From: Candidatus Eiseniibacteriota bacterium
GTDB lineage: Bacteria > Eisenbacteria > RBG-16-71-46 > CAIMUX01
DNA length: 64,000 nt
Reading direction: 5' to 3'
Assembly (NCBI GenBank): GCA_020633975.1
Contig: JACKCR010000008.1
Coordinates: 263,107-327,106 of the forward strand
Shown in pieces: positions 54,345 to 63,431 of the stretch. The position numbers and the translations under genes were made by a program. Position 1 is the stretch's first letter; each line of letters begins with the position of its first letter. The notes beneath the pieces were generated by a model, which did not search any database, was not told the DNA's origin, and saw only the letters and a program-made list of their open reading frames with translations.

Positions 54345-54857
54345 CTAGGATCCGAGAGGCATGGTCGCGCCGACGGAGATGTTGAACCCGCCGCCCTCGA
54401 TCCGGAGCTCGCTGAATCCATCCACCTTTCCAGACAGCGGAACTGAGGCACCACCGAGCAGATTGATCTCGGCACCCGTACCGGACGCAGAGTAGTAATA
54501 GGCAGGACCGCCCCATGAGAGGTGTACCAAGGCGAGCCCGCCGCCCGCGTACGGTGTAATCCGCGAGTTGACAGAGAACTCGTACCGTACGTCCCCATTC
54601 AGTCGGACCTGTGTGATCTTCCAATCGCTGTGGTAGGTCTTGGACCAGTAGGTAACACTCGGATGGAACGCGAGGTGGGGAATGAACTCACCCATGTCCG
54701 CGTTCGCGCCGAAAGCGATCGCAGACCCCGCCCCACCCGTGTCGCTGATCGCGAGATGACCGCCGATTCCTTTGAACCCGATGTCTGCCGCCTGTGCGCC
54801 AGATACCACCGAGACCAGTCCCAGAACCGCAGCCGTAAGTCCCATGAAACGCTTCAT
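54345..54857 (-). CDS. small outer membrane beta-barrel protein
   Basis: The protein has 170 residues. The ATG at 54857 has AAGGGT upstream. A signal peptide ends at SGAQAAD (about residue 24). The mature protein is about eight alternating beta-strands with GGHLAISD, TYWSKTY, YEFSVNSRITPYAGGGLALVHLSW and GGFNISVGATMPL, as in OmpX/OprH-type or outer-membrane beta-barrel domain proteins. The ending, LGS, lacks a C-terminal aromatic. Function is unknown. It is divergent from the giant repeat protein at 55281. Confidence 0.8.
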   Translation of the reverse strand: MKRFMGLTAAVLGLVSVVSGAQAADIGFKGIGGHLAISDTGGAGSAIAFGANADMGEFIPHLAFHPSVTYWSKTYHSDWKITQVRLNGDVRYEFSVNSRITPYAGGGLALVHLSWGGPAYYYSASGTGAEINLLGGASVPLSGKVDGFSELRIEGGGFNISVGATMPLGS

Positions 54858-55280
54858 CTTGAGTACCCTTCCCGACCTTTCGGTCGCTCCCGCTCGTGAA
54901 CGTTTGGTGCGAATGACGAGGGGACTTGAAGGGAGCCGTGGGATTCTCGCGAGGGGAGGTGGATTTCCTGCAAATCCCGCCTTTGTCGATTCCACATATT
55001 TAGACACACCACGCACGCGCCAGTCGGCTACTCTGCTCGCCTCAGTCTTCGATCCGGGGCATGGTTCGATCCCATCCTCCAAAACTCCTCATAGGTCGCG
55101 AGAAGAGAGCAGTCCGCATCAATACCGCTCGGCTCTCAGCCCCTCGGCGCTCATCTCTGTGCGCCCGAGGTCTGCGTGTCGAACGTTGCGTCGGTCCGAC
55201 ACAGAGCGGATCCGCCATCCATAGATTGAAGCATCTTCCGCTTGGTCTTCGAGAACCGGCGGGAAGATCAGGAGGTCGAT
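54858..55280. other. divergent intergenic region before the giant repeat protein
   Basis: This is 423 bases with no gene. It contains a GGATTT, loop CCTGC, AAATCC hairpin (54961-54977) next to an AT-rich stretch (about 54985-55005). The AGGAGGT of the plus-strand gene lies at its right end. Confidence 0.45.
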
Positions 55281-58200
55281 GTGATTCGGGCGTTACTACG
55301 AAATGAAGTCGCGCGAAGAGTTCCTGTGGTCATGGCTTCGGTGATCGCTCTTTGCACCATAGCCGCTGGGCAAGCCTCTGCAGCTCTCGAGGCGAGCGTC
55401 ACCGTCTCGAGCAGCACGGTTGGAAGTGGCGACTGGATCACGGTCGAACGGGTCGTCTCCAACTCCGGAACGACAACGCTCACGGGCGTCAGTGCAACGC
55501 TCCAGATGCCCGACTACATCGTGCCCGTTCCGGAGAGCACGAACCTCGACTGCAGTTTCTCCTGTGACCCCGGCGAGGTTGCACTGTGGATCATCGGAGA
55601 TCTGGAGCCAGGACAATCGACGACTGCCTACTTCAGCATGCAGTTCACCGGTGGTCCCGGAGCGACGAACTCGGAGCTTGTCGTGTCCGCAGACGGCGGA
55701 CTTGAGGCCATCTCGTCCGTGAACTTCGACGTGATCGACGAACCGTTGCTTCGCCTGAGCCTCGCTCCGGACCCAGGGCCAGCCCAGCCCGGACGACCTT
55801 TCGGGTACACTCTCACCTACTCCAATGTCGGCACTCAGAACCCCCAGAACACCACCCTCACCATGGATCTCCCTGTTGGCGTGGACTTCGTCTCCGCTAC
55901 CGGGGGGGGTACTGAGTCCGGCGGCGTCGTCACCTGGAACCTCGGACTCGTCCAACCTGGACAGGGAGATCAGCTCCGAGTCGAAGTCCTCGTCGATGAT
56001 CTCCTCGACGATGGAACCCTCCTCGAGGCGGAAGCCGAACTCGACTCCAACCTCAACGGTGAGTTCAACGTCCGATCATCCGCGGCTACACCGGTCAGGC
56101 AAGACGTCCCGCTCAGACTGAACTACTCGGTCAGTCAGACCGCCAACGGGCCTGGCGGACGGCTCATCTTCACTCTCACCGCCTCGAACACGAGCACCTT
56201 CGAGCAGCTCGACGATGTCTCCGCATCACTCCTCATCCCCGACTGGATCACCACGTTCGACCAGGTGTCTGGACTGTCCTGTCCCTTCGGAAACTGCAAC
56301 GCCTTGGAGTGGGCCACTTGGACCATAGGCTCTCTCGGGCCCGGTGACTCCAGAACAATCATCCTCTCGACCAGTCTCAGTGGCACTGCTCCGAGGGGTG
56401 AGCTTCTTCGGTCTTTGCTCATCGCAAAGACGGCCAGCAGCGAGCAGTTCCAGATTCAGCGAGATGTCCTCGTCGACGAGACGCCGCTTCTCCGCGCCAG
56501 TCTCGCTCCGGACCCAGGGCCAGCCCAGCCCGGACGACCTTTCGGGTACACTCTCACCTACTCCAATGTCGGCACTCAGAACCCCCAGAACACCACCCTC
56601 ACCATGGATCTCCCTGTTGGCGTGGACTTCGTCTCCGCTACCGGGGGGGGTACTGAGTCCGGCGGCGTCGTCACCTGGAACCTCGGACTCGTCCAGCCTG
56701 GACAGGGAGATCAGCTCCGAGTCGAAGTCCTCGTCGATGATCTCCTCGACGATGGAACCCTCCTCGAGGCGGAAGCCGAACTCGACTCCAACCTCAACGG
56801 TGAGTTCAACGTCCGATCATCCGCGGCTACACCGGTCAGGCAAGACGTCCCGCTCAGACTGAACTACTCGGTCAGTCAGACCGCCAACGGGCCTGGCGGA
56901 CGGCTCATCTTCACTCTCACCGCCTCGAACACGAGCACCTTCGAGCAGCTCGACGATGTCTCCGCATCACTCCTCATCCCCGACTGGATCACCACGTTCG
57001 ACCAGGTGTCTGGACTGTCCTGTCCCTTCGGAAACTGCAACGCCTTGGAGTGGGCCACTTGGACCATAGGCTCTCTCGGGCCCGGTGACTCCAGAACAAT
57101 CATCCTCTCGACCAGTCTCAGTGGCACTGCTCCGAGGGGTGAGCTTCTTCGGTCTTTGCTCATCGCAAAGACGGCCAGCAGCGAGCAGTTCCAGATTCAG
57201 CGAGATGTCCTCGTCGACGAGACGCCGCTTCTCCGCGCCAGTCTCGCTCCGGACCCAGGGCCAGCCCAGCCCGGACGACCTTTCGGGTACACTCTCACCT
57301 ACTCCAATGTCGGCACTCAGAACCCCCAGAACACCACCCTCACCATGGATCTCCCTGTTGGCGTGGACTTCGTCTCCGCTACCGGGGGGGGTACTGAGTC
57401 CGGCGGCGTCGTCACCTGGAACCTCGGACTCGTCCAGCCTGGACAGGGAGATCAGCTCCGAGTCGAAGTCCTCGTCGATGATCTCCTCGACGATGGAACC
57501 CTCCTCGAGGCGGAAGCCGAACTCGACTCCAACCTCAACGGTGAGTTCAACGTCCGATCATCCGCGGCTACACCGGTCAGGCAAGACGTCCCGCTCAGAC
57601 TGAACTACTCGGTCAGTCAGACCGCCAACGGGCCTGGCGGACGGCTCATCTTCACTCTCACCGCCTCGAACACGAGCACCTTCGAGCAGCTCGACGATGT
57701 CTCCGCATCACTCCTCATCCCCGACTGGATCACCACGTTCGACCAGGTGTCTGGACTGTCCTGTCCCTTCGGAAACTGCAACGCCTTGGAGTGGGCCACT
57801 TGGACCATAGGCTCTCTCGGGCCCGGTGACTCCAGAACAATCATCCTCTCGACCAGTCTCAGTGGCACTGCTCCGAGGGGTGAGCTTCTTCGGTCTTTGC
57901 TCATCGCAAAGACGGCCAGCAGCGAGCAGTTCCAGATTCAGCGAGATGTCCTCGTCGACGAGACGCCGCTTCTCCGCGCCAGTCTCGCTCCGGACCCAGG
58001 GCCAGCCCAGCCCGGACGACCTTTCGGGTACACTCTCACCTACTCCAACGTCGGCACTCAGAACCCCCAGAACACCACCCTCACCATGGATCTCCCTGTT
58101 GGCGTGGACTTCGTCTCCGCTACCGGGGGGGGTACTGAGTCCGGCGGCGTCGTCACCTGGAACCTCGGACTCGTCCAGCCTGGACAGGGAGATCAGCTCC

Positions 58201-61200
58201 GAGTCGAAGTCCTCGTCGATGATCTCCTCGACGATGGAACCCTCCTCGAGGCGGAAGCCGAACTCGACTCCAACCTCAACGGTGAGTTCAACGTCCGATC
58301 ATCCGCGGCTACACCGGTCAGGCAAGACGTCCCGCTCAGACTGAACTACTCGGTCAGTCAGACCGCGTTCGAACCGGGAACTCCTCTCGTCATCACTATC
58401 GTCGCCTCGAACACGAGCACCTTCGAGCAGCTAGACGACATCTCTGCCTCGCTCCACTTTCCCGACTGGATCACCGCGTTTGATCAAATACCCGGGCTGT
58501 CCTGTCCCTTCGGAAACTGCAACGCCTTGGAGTGGGCCACCTGGACCATCGGCTCTCTCGGACCGGGTGACACTTCCGAGATCCAAATCAGCACTACGGT
58601 CAGAACAGACGCACCTCTCGGCGAGTTGCTACGTCTTGTTGGCATATCGCACACGAACCAGGTGTGGTTCGTATCCGAGATGTTCGTCGGAGAGGCCACA
58701 TCAACCACTGGGGCTTGCTGCGCCACCGACGGTTCCTGCACCGTAACCACGCAGGCGAACTGCCTGGCCGACTACCAAGGCAATGGCACCGACTGCGACC
58801 CCAACCCGTGCACCCCAACCAACGGGGCATGCTGCGCGACGGACGGCTCGTGCGCCGTAACCACGCAGGCGAACTGCCAAGCCGACTACCAAGGCGACGG
58901 CACCGACTGCGACCCCAACCCATGCAGTCAGCCGACGGGCGCTTGCTGCGCTACCGACGGCTCGTGCTCGGTAACAACGCAGGCGAACTGCCAGGCCTCC
59001 TATCAAGGCGACGGCACCGACTGCGACCCCAACCCGTGCCCGCAGCCGACGGGTGCATGCTGCGCTACCGACGGCTCGTGCTCGGTGACGACGCAGGCGA
59101 ACTGCCAGGCCTCCTACCAAGGCAACGGAACCGACTGCGACCCCAACCCATGTGCTCAGCCGACGGGTGCATGCTGCGCTACCAACGGCTCGTGCTCGGT
59201 CACGACGCAGGCGAACTGCCAAGCCTCCTACCAAGGCAACGGCACCGACTGCGACCCCAACCCGTGCCCGCAGCCGACAGGTGCATGCTGCGCGACCGAT
59301 GGTTCCTGCACCGTCACGACGCAGGCGAACTGCCAGGCCTCCTACCAAGGCAACGGCACTGACTGCGATCCCAACCCATGCAGCCAACCAACCGGCGCAT
59401 GCTGCGCTACCGACGGCTCGTGCTCGGTGACCACGCAGGCGGACTGTCAGGCCTCCTATCAAGGAGACGGCACCGACTGCGACCCCAACCCGTGTCCTCA
59501 GCCGACAGGTGCATGCTGCGCTACTGACGGCTCGTGCTCGGTGACGACGCAGTCAACCTGCCAAGCCTCCTACCAAGGCAACGGCACCGACTGCGATCCC
59601 AACCCATGCAACCAACCAACCGGTGCGTGCTGCGCAAACGACGGGTCCTGCACGGTGACGACGCAGACGAACTGCCAAACCTCCTACCAAGGCGACGGTA
59701 CCGACTGCGATCCCAACCCCTGCGCCCAGCCCACCGGTGCCTGCTGCGCAAACGACGGCTCCTGCTCGGTAACAACGCAGGCGAACTGCCAAGCCTCCTA
59801 CCAAGGCGACGGCACCGACTGCGACCCCAACCCCTGCCCACCGGCGACCGGTGCCTGCTGCACCAGCGGAACGGAGTGTCAGGTCGTCGCGGAGGCCGAG
59901 TGCTCGAACGCCGGCGGCATCTACCGTGGGAACGGCACAGACTGTGATCCCGACCCATGCCCACCGCGTGTTCTCGGCGTGCTTCCTGACCCGACGGGAG
60001 TGTCGGCGCCTTCGGCTCCGATCGTCGTCGTCTTCGACGAGCCGGTTCAGGGTTCGCCCACCTGGACGGTCAGGGCGAATGGGAACATCGTGACGGGGCT
60101 CAGCAAGGTCGCCGACAATCGCGCGGTGTTCACTCCGCTCGATCCGTTCACGCCGTGCGATGAAGTTGCCGTGGAGCTGACGGGTGGAGTGACGGACGCA
60201 TCGGGCAACGTCGCGGAGTCGCGCTCGTGGCAGTTCGACGTGGCTTGTCAGCCGGAGAACGTCGCCTTCATCCAGGCCCCAGTGAGTGGCCGCTACATGC
60301 TCATGACGGTTCCGGTCTATGCGACGGGCAAACCGTCCGAGTTGTTGTCCGAGCTCGGCCCGACGGGCGAATCGACCTGGCGCGCGTTCGGATGGAACGG
60401 GTCCGCGTACGAGGAGGACCCTGACGTCGGCCCGGGAGATGGGTTCTGGATCGCCGGAACTTCCGACGTGTTCGATGGGGGTGCACTCTCCCTCGACGGC
60501 GTCCCGCATGGTGATGCGATGCGAATCCCGCTCGACGCCGGCTGGAACCTGATCGGCGTTCCGAAGCTCGGACAGACGATGAACTGGAACGACGTGCTCG
60601 TCATCACTGCCACCGGTGTCGAACCGCTCTGGCCAGACAGCCCCGTCAGCGCGCCGGTCTACTACTCCGACCCGACGAGTGACTTCGTCAACAACGGTGG
60701 CTACACCACGGCGACCCGACTGAACTCCAACGCGTACGGCGGCTACTGGATCCACGCGGACGAGGCATGTGAGCTGCTCTTCGCTGAGGAAGTGGGACCT
60801 CGACCGGCCGGGTTCGCAACACGGGGCGATGTCAGCACCGACTGGGCTCCTGCCACGTCGGCATCCGAATGGACCGTCGAGCTTCGTGCTTCGTCGGGCG
60901 TACAGGGAGATGGCGGCATTCTCATCGGAACACGGAAAGGCGCACTTCCTGGGGCGGATCGTACGGACGTGCCGAAGCCTCCAGTCTTCCAGCAGGCTCT
61001 TTCGCTCACAACCTCCGTACTCGGTAGCGCGGATCCGTACCTCGTGTCCTTCCAGGCCGCGACCGACGCCGAACTCGAATGGACGCTTCGGGCCGAAGGA
61101 GACACGGAGTTCGTCGACCTGCACTGGTCGGAGATTCGGGATCTCCCCGATGGTCTCCAGCTCTACTTGTTCGACGAAAACGACCGTCTCCTCGCCGAAG

Positions 61201-61550
61201 TCTCTGGCGAGGGAAGCTACCGGGTGGTGCTGGGTGGTTCGAGGGAGCTCGTACTACGCGCGACGCCCATCGAGCTCGACGCGCCGACACCAGGGATGGC
61301 GCTCCGTGTGCAGCCCAACCCGGTGCGCGACGCGAGTCAGCTCTTCCTGCAGCTCGACCATGCAAAGAAGGTCTCTCTCCGCATCGTCGACGTCTCCGGA
61401 CGTACCGTCTCCGTGATCCACGAGGGCGCACTCGACGGAGGTGAGCACATCTTCGACTGGGAGCCGGGGGCTTCCGGATCGGGGGTCTACTTCCTCCGTG
61501 GGTTCGTCGATTCCGAGGCCATTCACACCAAGATCCTGATCATCAAGTGA
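55281..61550 (+). CDS. 2089-residue exported repeat protein: DUF11-like modules, eleven six-cysteine repeats, Ig-like and FlgD-like C-terminus
   Basis: The GTG at 55281 with AGGAGGT five bases upstream is the best start. A signal peptide is at 1-34 (QASA). One DUF11-type module (about 35-155) is followed by four repeats of 247 residues, each with two DUF11-like modules, at about 160-1142. Residues about 1143-1562 are eleven 38-residue units with six Cys each (GACC, SC, NC, DC, PC). A Big_5-like Ig domain (about 1563-1655) follows. Then comes a region with GWNLIGVPK (about 1660-1850), and a C-terminal FlgD/type IX-like domain (about 2005-2089: QPNPVRDASQ, SGSGVYFLRG). It is almost certainly surface-attached or secreted. 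Adhesion or a stalk-like role is inferred. Confidence 0.9.
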   Translation: MIRALLRNEVARRVPVVMASVIALCTIAAGQASAALEASVTVSSSTVGSGDWITVERVVSNSGTTTLTGVSATLQMPDYIVPVPESTNLDCSFSCDPGEVALWIIGDLEPGQSTTAYFSMQFTGGPGATNSELVVSADGGLEAISSVNFDVIDEPLLRLSLAPDPGPAQPGRPFGYTLTYSNVGTQNPQNTTLTMDLPVGVDFVSATGGGTESGGVVTWNLGLVQPGQGDQLRVEVLVDDLLDDGTLLEAEAELDSNLNGEFNVRSSAATPVRQDVPLRLNYSVSQTANGPGGRLIFTLTASNTSTFEQLDDVSASLLIPDWITTFDQVSGLSCPFGNCNALEWATWTIGSLGPGDSRTIILSTSLSGTAPRGELLRSLLIAKTASSEQFQIQRDVLVDETPLLRASLAPDPGPAQPGRPFGYTLTYSNVGTQNPQNTTLTMDLPVGVDFVSATGGGTESGGVVTWNLGLVQPGQGDQLRVEVLVDDLLDDGTLLEAEAELDSNLNGEFNVRSSAATPVRQDVPLRLNYSVSQTANGPGGRLIFTLTASNTSTFEQLDDVSASLLIPDWITTFDQVSGLSCPFGNCNALEWATWTIGSLGPGDSRTIILSTSLSGTAPRGELLRSLLIAKTASSEQFQIQRDVLVDETPLLRASLAPDPGPAQPGRPFGYTLTYSNVGTQNPQNTTLTMDLPVGVDFVSATGGGTESGGVVTWNLGLVQPGQGDQLRVEVLVDDLLDDGTLLEAEAELDSNLNGEFNVRSSAATPVRQDVPLRLNYSVSQTANGPGGRLIFTLTASNTSTFEQLDDVSASLLIPDWITTFDQVSGLSCPFGNCNALEWATWTIGSLGPGDSRTIILSTSLSGTAPRGELLRSLLIAKTASSEQFQIQRDVLVDETPLLRASLAPDPGPAQPGRPFGYTLTYSNVGTQNPQNTTLTMDLPVGVDFVSATGGGTESGGVVTWNLGLVQPGQGDQLRVEVLVDDLLDDGTLLEAEAELDSNLNGEFNVRSSAATPVRQDVPLRLNYSVSQTAFEPGTPLVITIVASNTSTFEQLDDISASLHFPDWITAFDQIPGLSCPFGNCNALEWATWTIGSLGPGDTSEIQISTTVRTDAPLGELLRLVGISHTNQVWFVSEMFVGEATSTTGACCATDGSCTVTTQANCLADYQGNGTDCDPNPCTPTNGACCATDGSCAVTTQANCQADYQGDGTDCDPNPCSQPTGACCATDGSCSVTTQANCQASYQGDGTDCDPNPCPQPTGACCATDGSCSVTTQANCQASYQGNGTDCDPNPCAQPTGACCATNGSCSVTTQANCQASYQGNGTDCDPNPCPQPTGACCATDGSCTVTTQANCQASYQGNGTDCDPNPCSQPTGACCATDGSCSVTTQADCQASYQGDGTDCDPNPCPQPTGACCATDGSCSVTTQSTCQASYQGNGTDCDPNPCNQPTGACCANDGSCTVTTQTNCQTSYQGDGTDCDPNPCAQPTGACCANDGSCSVTTQANCQASYQGDGTDCDPNPCPPATGACCTSGTECQVVAEAECSNAGGIYRGNGTDCDPDPCPPRVLGVLPDPTGVSAPSAPIVVVFDEPVQGSPTWTVRANGNIVTGLSKVADNRAVFTPLDPFTPCDEVAVELTGGVTDASGNVAESRSWQFDVACQPENVAFIQAPVSGRYMLMTVPVYATGKPSELLSELGPTGESTWRAFGWNGSAYEEDPDVGPGDGFWIAGTSDVFDGGALSLDGVPHGDAMRIPLDAGWNLIGVPKLGQTMNWNDVLVITATGVEPLWPDSPVSAPVYYSDPTSDFVNNGGYTTATRLNSNAYGGYWIHADEACELLFAEEVGPRPAGFATRGDVSTDWAPATSASEWTVELRASSGVQGDGGILIGTRKGALPGADRTDVPKPPVFQQALSLTTSVLGSADPYLVSFQAATDAELEWTLRAEGDTEFVDLHWSEIRDLPDGLQLYLFDENDRLLAEVSGEGSYRVVLGGSRELVLRATPIELDAPTPGMALRVQPNPVRDASQLFLQLDHAKKVSLRIVDVSGRTVSVIHEGALDGGEHIFDWEPGASGSGVYFLRGFVDSEAIHTKILIIK
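55761..58706 (+). repeat. four 741-bp tandem repeats, nearly identical
   Basis: Units start at 55761, 56502, 57243 and 57984. The first three match along their whole length with only isolated changes (for example CAACCTGG versus CAGCCTGG near 55950). The fourth diverges after about 58367. Each unit is 247 codons, so copy number can change in frame. Confidence 0.95.
58707..59966 (+). repeat. 114-bp cysteine-rich tandem repeats (ten regular, one diverged)
   Basis: Ten 114-bp units from 58707 to 59846, then one diverged unit. Each encodes TGACCxxDGSCxVTTQxxCQxSYQGxGTDCDPNPC, with synonymous differences between units, showing older amplification than the 741-bp array. Confidence 0.93.
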
Positions 61551-61561
61551 GGAGGTGGATC

Positions 61562-61828
61562 ATGACGAACTGGAGATTCCCTTTGCTGCTGTGTGTCGCG
61601 ATCCTCTCCCTCTCCGGGATCGGCTGTGGTGGAGACAAGGACTCGACACCCAACCCGACGGCTCCTTCCGTACCGGAACCACCGAGTCCACCGGTCGTCA
61701 GCGAGTACGAACTCGGTGACCGGTGGGAAGCAACTCGCTCGACTGAACTCGAGGAAGGGAGCGGGGAGTGTCGGGGTCTCGGTACCCTCGTCGACGAAGA
61801 TCGTGCAGAAGTGATCGAGGCGAGATAG
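61562..61828 (+). CDS. small lipoprotein downstream of the giant repeat protein
   Basis: The protein has 88 residues. GAGGAGGT precedes the ATG at 61562, 11 bases after the giant protein's stop. A signal peptide ends in LSGIGC (lipobox, Cys at about 22). A Pro/Ser-rich linker follows, then a short acidic domain. Function is unknown; the tight spacing suggests co-expression with the giant protein. Confidence 0.75.
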   Translation: MTNWRFPLLLCVAILSLSGIGCGGDKDSTPNPTAPSVPEPPSPPVVSEYELGDRWEATRSTELEEGSGECRGLGTLVDEDRAEVIEAR

Positions 61829-61838
61829 CCCCTTGGGT

Positions 61839-61869
61839 GGTCGGCGAGGATTGCCGTGCCTCGCCGACC
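61839..61869 (+). terminator. strong hairpin after the small lipoprotein gene
   Basis: An 11-bp perfect stem (61839-61849 with 61859-61869) and a 9-base loop are followed by GTTTCC. It lies just past the stop at 61828. Confidence 0.75.
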
Positions 61870-61922
61870 GTTTCCCGAGCCTCCATCACACCCGTCTGGG
61901 CAAGCACAAGAAGGGAGTCCGA

Positions 61923-62351
61923 ATGCGCGGACTTTGGCTGATGACCTTCATCTTTCTTGCGGCGACTTTGGCAATCGTTGGATGTGGTGGTGGGGACGAG
62001 TCGCCCCAACCTACCGGTTTTGGTAGCCCGGAAATCCCAGCCGCCTTCGAAGGCACTTGGGAAGGACGAGTCAGCGGAGAGGACTTTCGCTTCCGAATCG
62101 CCTCCCAAGGGAACTCCACAGCCGAGAACCTGACCGTAGATTGCACCGGAACTCTCGAGGCCGTGGCATCAAAGGCGACAATGTTGGCAATGAAGGTACA
62201 CCTAGGGTCGGGTCCGTGTTTGGACCGCGCAATCGTGGTGCTCGATCTCCTGAGCGTTGGTCAGGTCAACTACCGACTCTTCGACTCGGGAACCGACTAC
62301 ACCACCGGCACCCCGCTCATCGAAGGCCCGCTGGCGCGAACATCTGGGTAG
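61923..62351 (+). CDS. lipoprotein, unknown function
   Basis: The protein has 142 residues. AAGGGAG lies before the ATG at 61923. The lipobox is AIVGC (Cys at about 21). The mature part is a beta-rich domain starting FEGTWEGRVSGEDFRFRI, with two Cys (VDCTGT and GPCLDR) that may form a disulfide. This resembles small lipocalin-like or calycin-like lipoproteins, but no family is certain. Confidence 0.75.
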   Translation: MRGLWLMTFIFLAATLAIVGCGGGDESPQPTGFGSPEIPAAFEGTWEGRVSGEDFRFRIASQGNSTAENLTVDCTGTLEAVASKATMLAMKVHLGSGPCLDRAIVVLDLLSVGQVNYRLFDSGTDYTTGTPLIEGPLARTSG

Positions 62352-62375
62352 AATCCTCATCCGCGACGACAATTC

Positions 62376-62410
62376 AACGCCCCGCTTCGGTCTCCCCGAA
62401 GCGGGGCGTT
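62376..62410 (+). terminator. strong intrinsic-type hairpin
   Basis: A 15-bp perfect stem (62376-62390 with 62396-62410) and a 5-base loop, 25 bases past the lipoprotein stop. The 3' tail is TT then CTCGTCTG, so the U-tract is weak. Confidence 0.8.
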
Positions 62411-62617
62411 CTCGTCTGCGGTCACCGAGACCGCGCTATCGTTGAGGTGTCCATCGTCCAAACCGCCGATGACGGTTTTGTCCTTTGGGCCGCGAGAACG
62501 TCCCCGCAACCCCCAAGTCCTTCCGAACGGCGGGCAGGTGCCGACAATCAGGCACCGGGATTCCCCCACAAGTGACAGGCGTGCAATAGAGTAGCTACCC
62601 AGATCAGGAGACGGACC

Positions 62618-63262
62618 ATGTCGAACTCGAGCACTTGCCCCACGATCCGGCCGATGCCACACCGTGCCTTCAGTGCCCTCAAGACCGCCCTGGCCATCGG
62701 CTGCCTTCTGGGCACGTCACTCTCCCTTCAGGCCTGCACCGACGCCAAGGCAGAGCGCGAAGCGGCACGAGTCGCGGCGATCACGGCCCAGATCGAAGAC
62801 GTGCGGAGTGTTAGAGCAAGGCTCGACCGATCCGTGACTACGAAGCGGGCGAATCTCGAGTCGATGGAACGCGACCTCGCTTCTGCGCGCCGCAGCCTGA
62901 ACGACTGGAACCGTGAAGCCGAGCGGTTCGTATCCGACCACAAGATGGCGGTCGCCGCGATCGCGGGCCTCGTGGAGGGCGGACGAATCTATTTCGATTC
63001 GAGCAATCGATTCTCCAAGGACGCGCAAGACCTGGCCGGATGGATGGGAGTGGCAGCCCTCGCCTGGGCACTCTTCCATATGGACGAAGTCGCTATGGTA
63101 GTCGACGCGTTGAACCAGGCAGACACAGCGATCAGCGGACTCGAAGCAGAGATCGCCCACCTCACACGGAGCGTACGCGTCGCTCAAGGCGAGCTCGAAG
63201 CGGACCAAACGCGACTGGTCGAACTCTCACGACAAATCACCTCACTCCAGAGCACGATCTAA
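62618..63262 (+). CDS. coiled-coil lipoprotein-like exported protein
   Basis: The protein has 214 residues. AGGAGA lies seven bases before the ATG. The signal is long, with a possible lipobox LSLQAC (Cys at about 40). Two coiled-coil stretches (about 45-105 and 165-214) flank a hydrophobic segment at about 138-155 (LAGWMGVAALAWALFHM). It may span or line the periplasm. No family is recognised. Confidence 0.75.
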   Translation: MSNSSTCPTIRPMPHRAFSALKTALAIGCLLGTSLSLQACTDAKAEREAARVAAITAQIEDVRSVRARLDRSVTTKRANLESMERDLASARRSLNDWNREAERFVSDHKMAVAAIAGLVEGGRIYFDSSNRFSKDAQDLAGWMGVAALAWALFHMDEVAMVVDALNQADTAISGLEAEIAHLTRSVRVAQGELEADQTRLVELSRQITSLQSTI

Positions 63263-63265
63263 CAA

Positions 63266-63357
63266 GAGGGGCCTCGAGAGGAGCGACGCCGAAGGCTCGG
63301 CTGCACAAGCGGGAAGGGGCAGCCGAGCCTCCCGGCCCGCTTCTCGAGAGGCCCCTC
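63266..63357 (+). other. nested hairpin structure between two small exported-protein genes
   Basis: An outer stem GAGGGGCCTC (63266-63275) pairs with GAGGCCCCTC (63348-63357). Inside it, an 11-bp stem (63294-63304 with 63319-63329) forms. It begins four bases after the stop of the upstream gene. No U-tract follows, so it could be a structured RNA as well as a terminator. Confidence 0.6.
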
Positions 63358-63431
63358 AATCCGACGCTTGCCCATCCTCCATGCCTCGTATGTAGTACAC
63401 TGACCGAGGCCGCCATCCAGAGGAGGTTCCC

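Noticed and set aside
56135-57904. Repeated minus-strand 95-codon frames (56135, 56876, 57617)
   Set aside because: They recur every 741 bp only because they are antisense to the tandem repeat of the giant protein.
58707-59966. CRISPR-like periodicity
   Set aside because: The 114-bp units are an open coding frame with conserved Cys codons; there are no short identical repeats separated by unique spacers.
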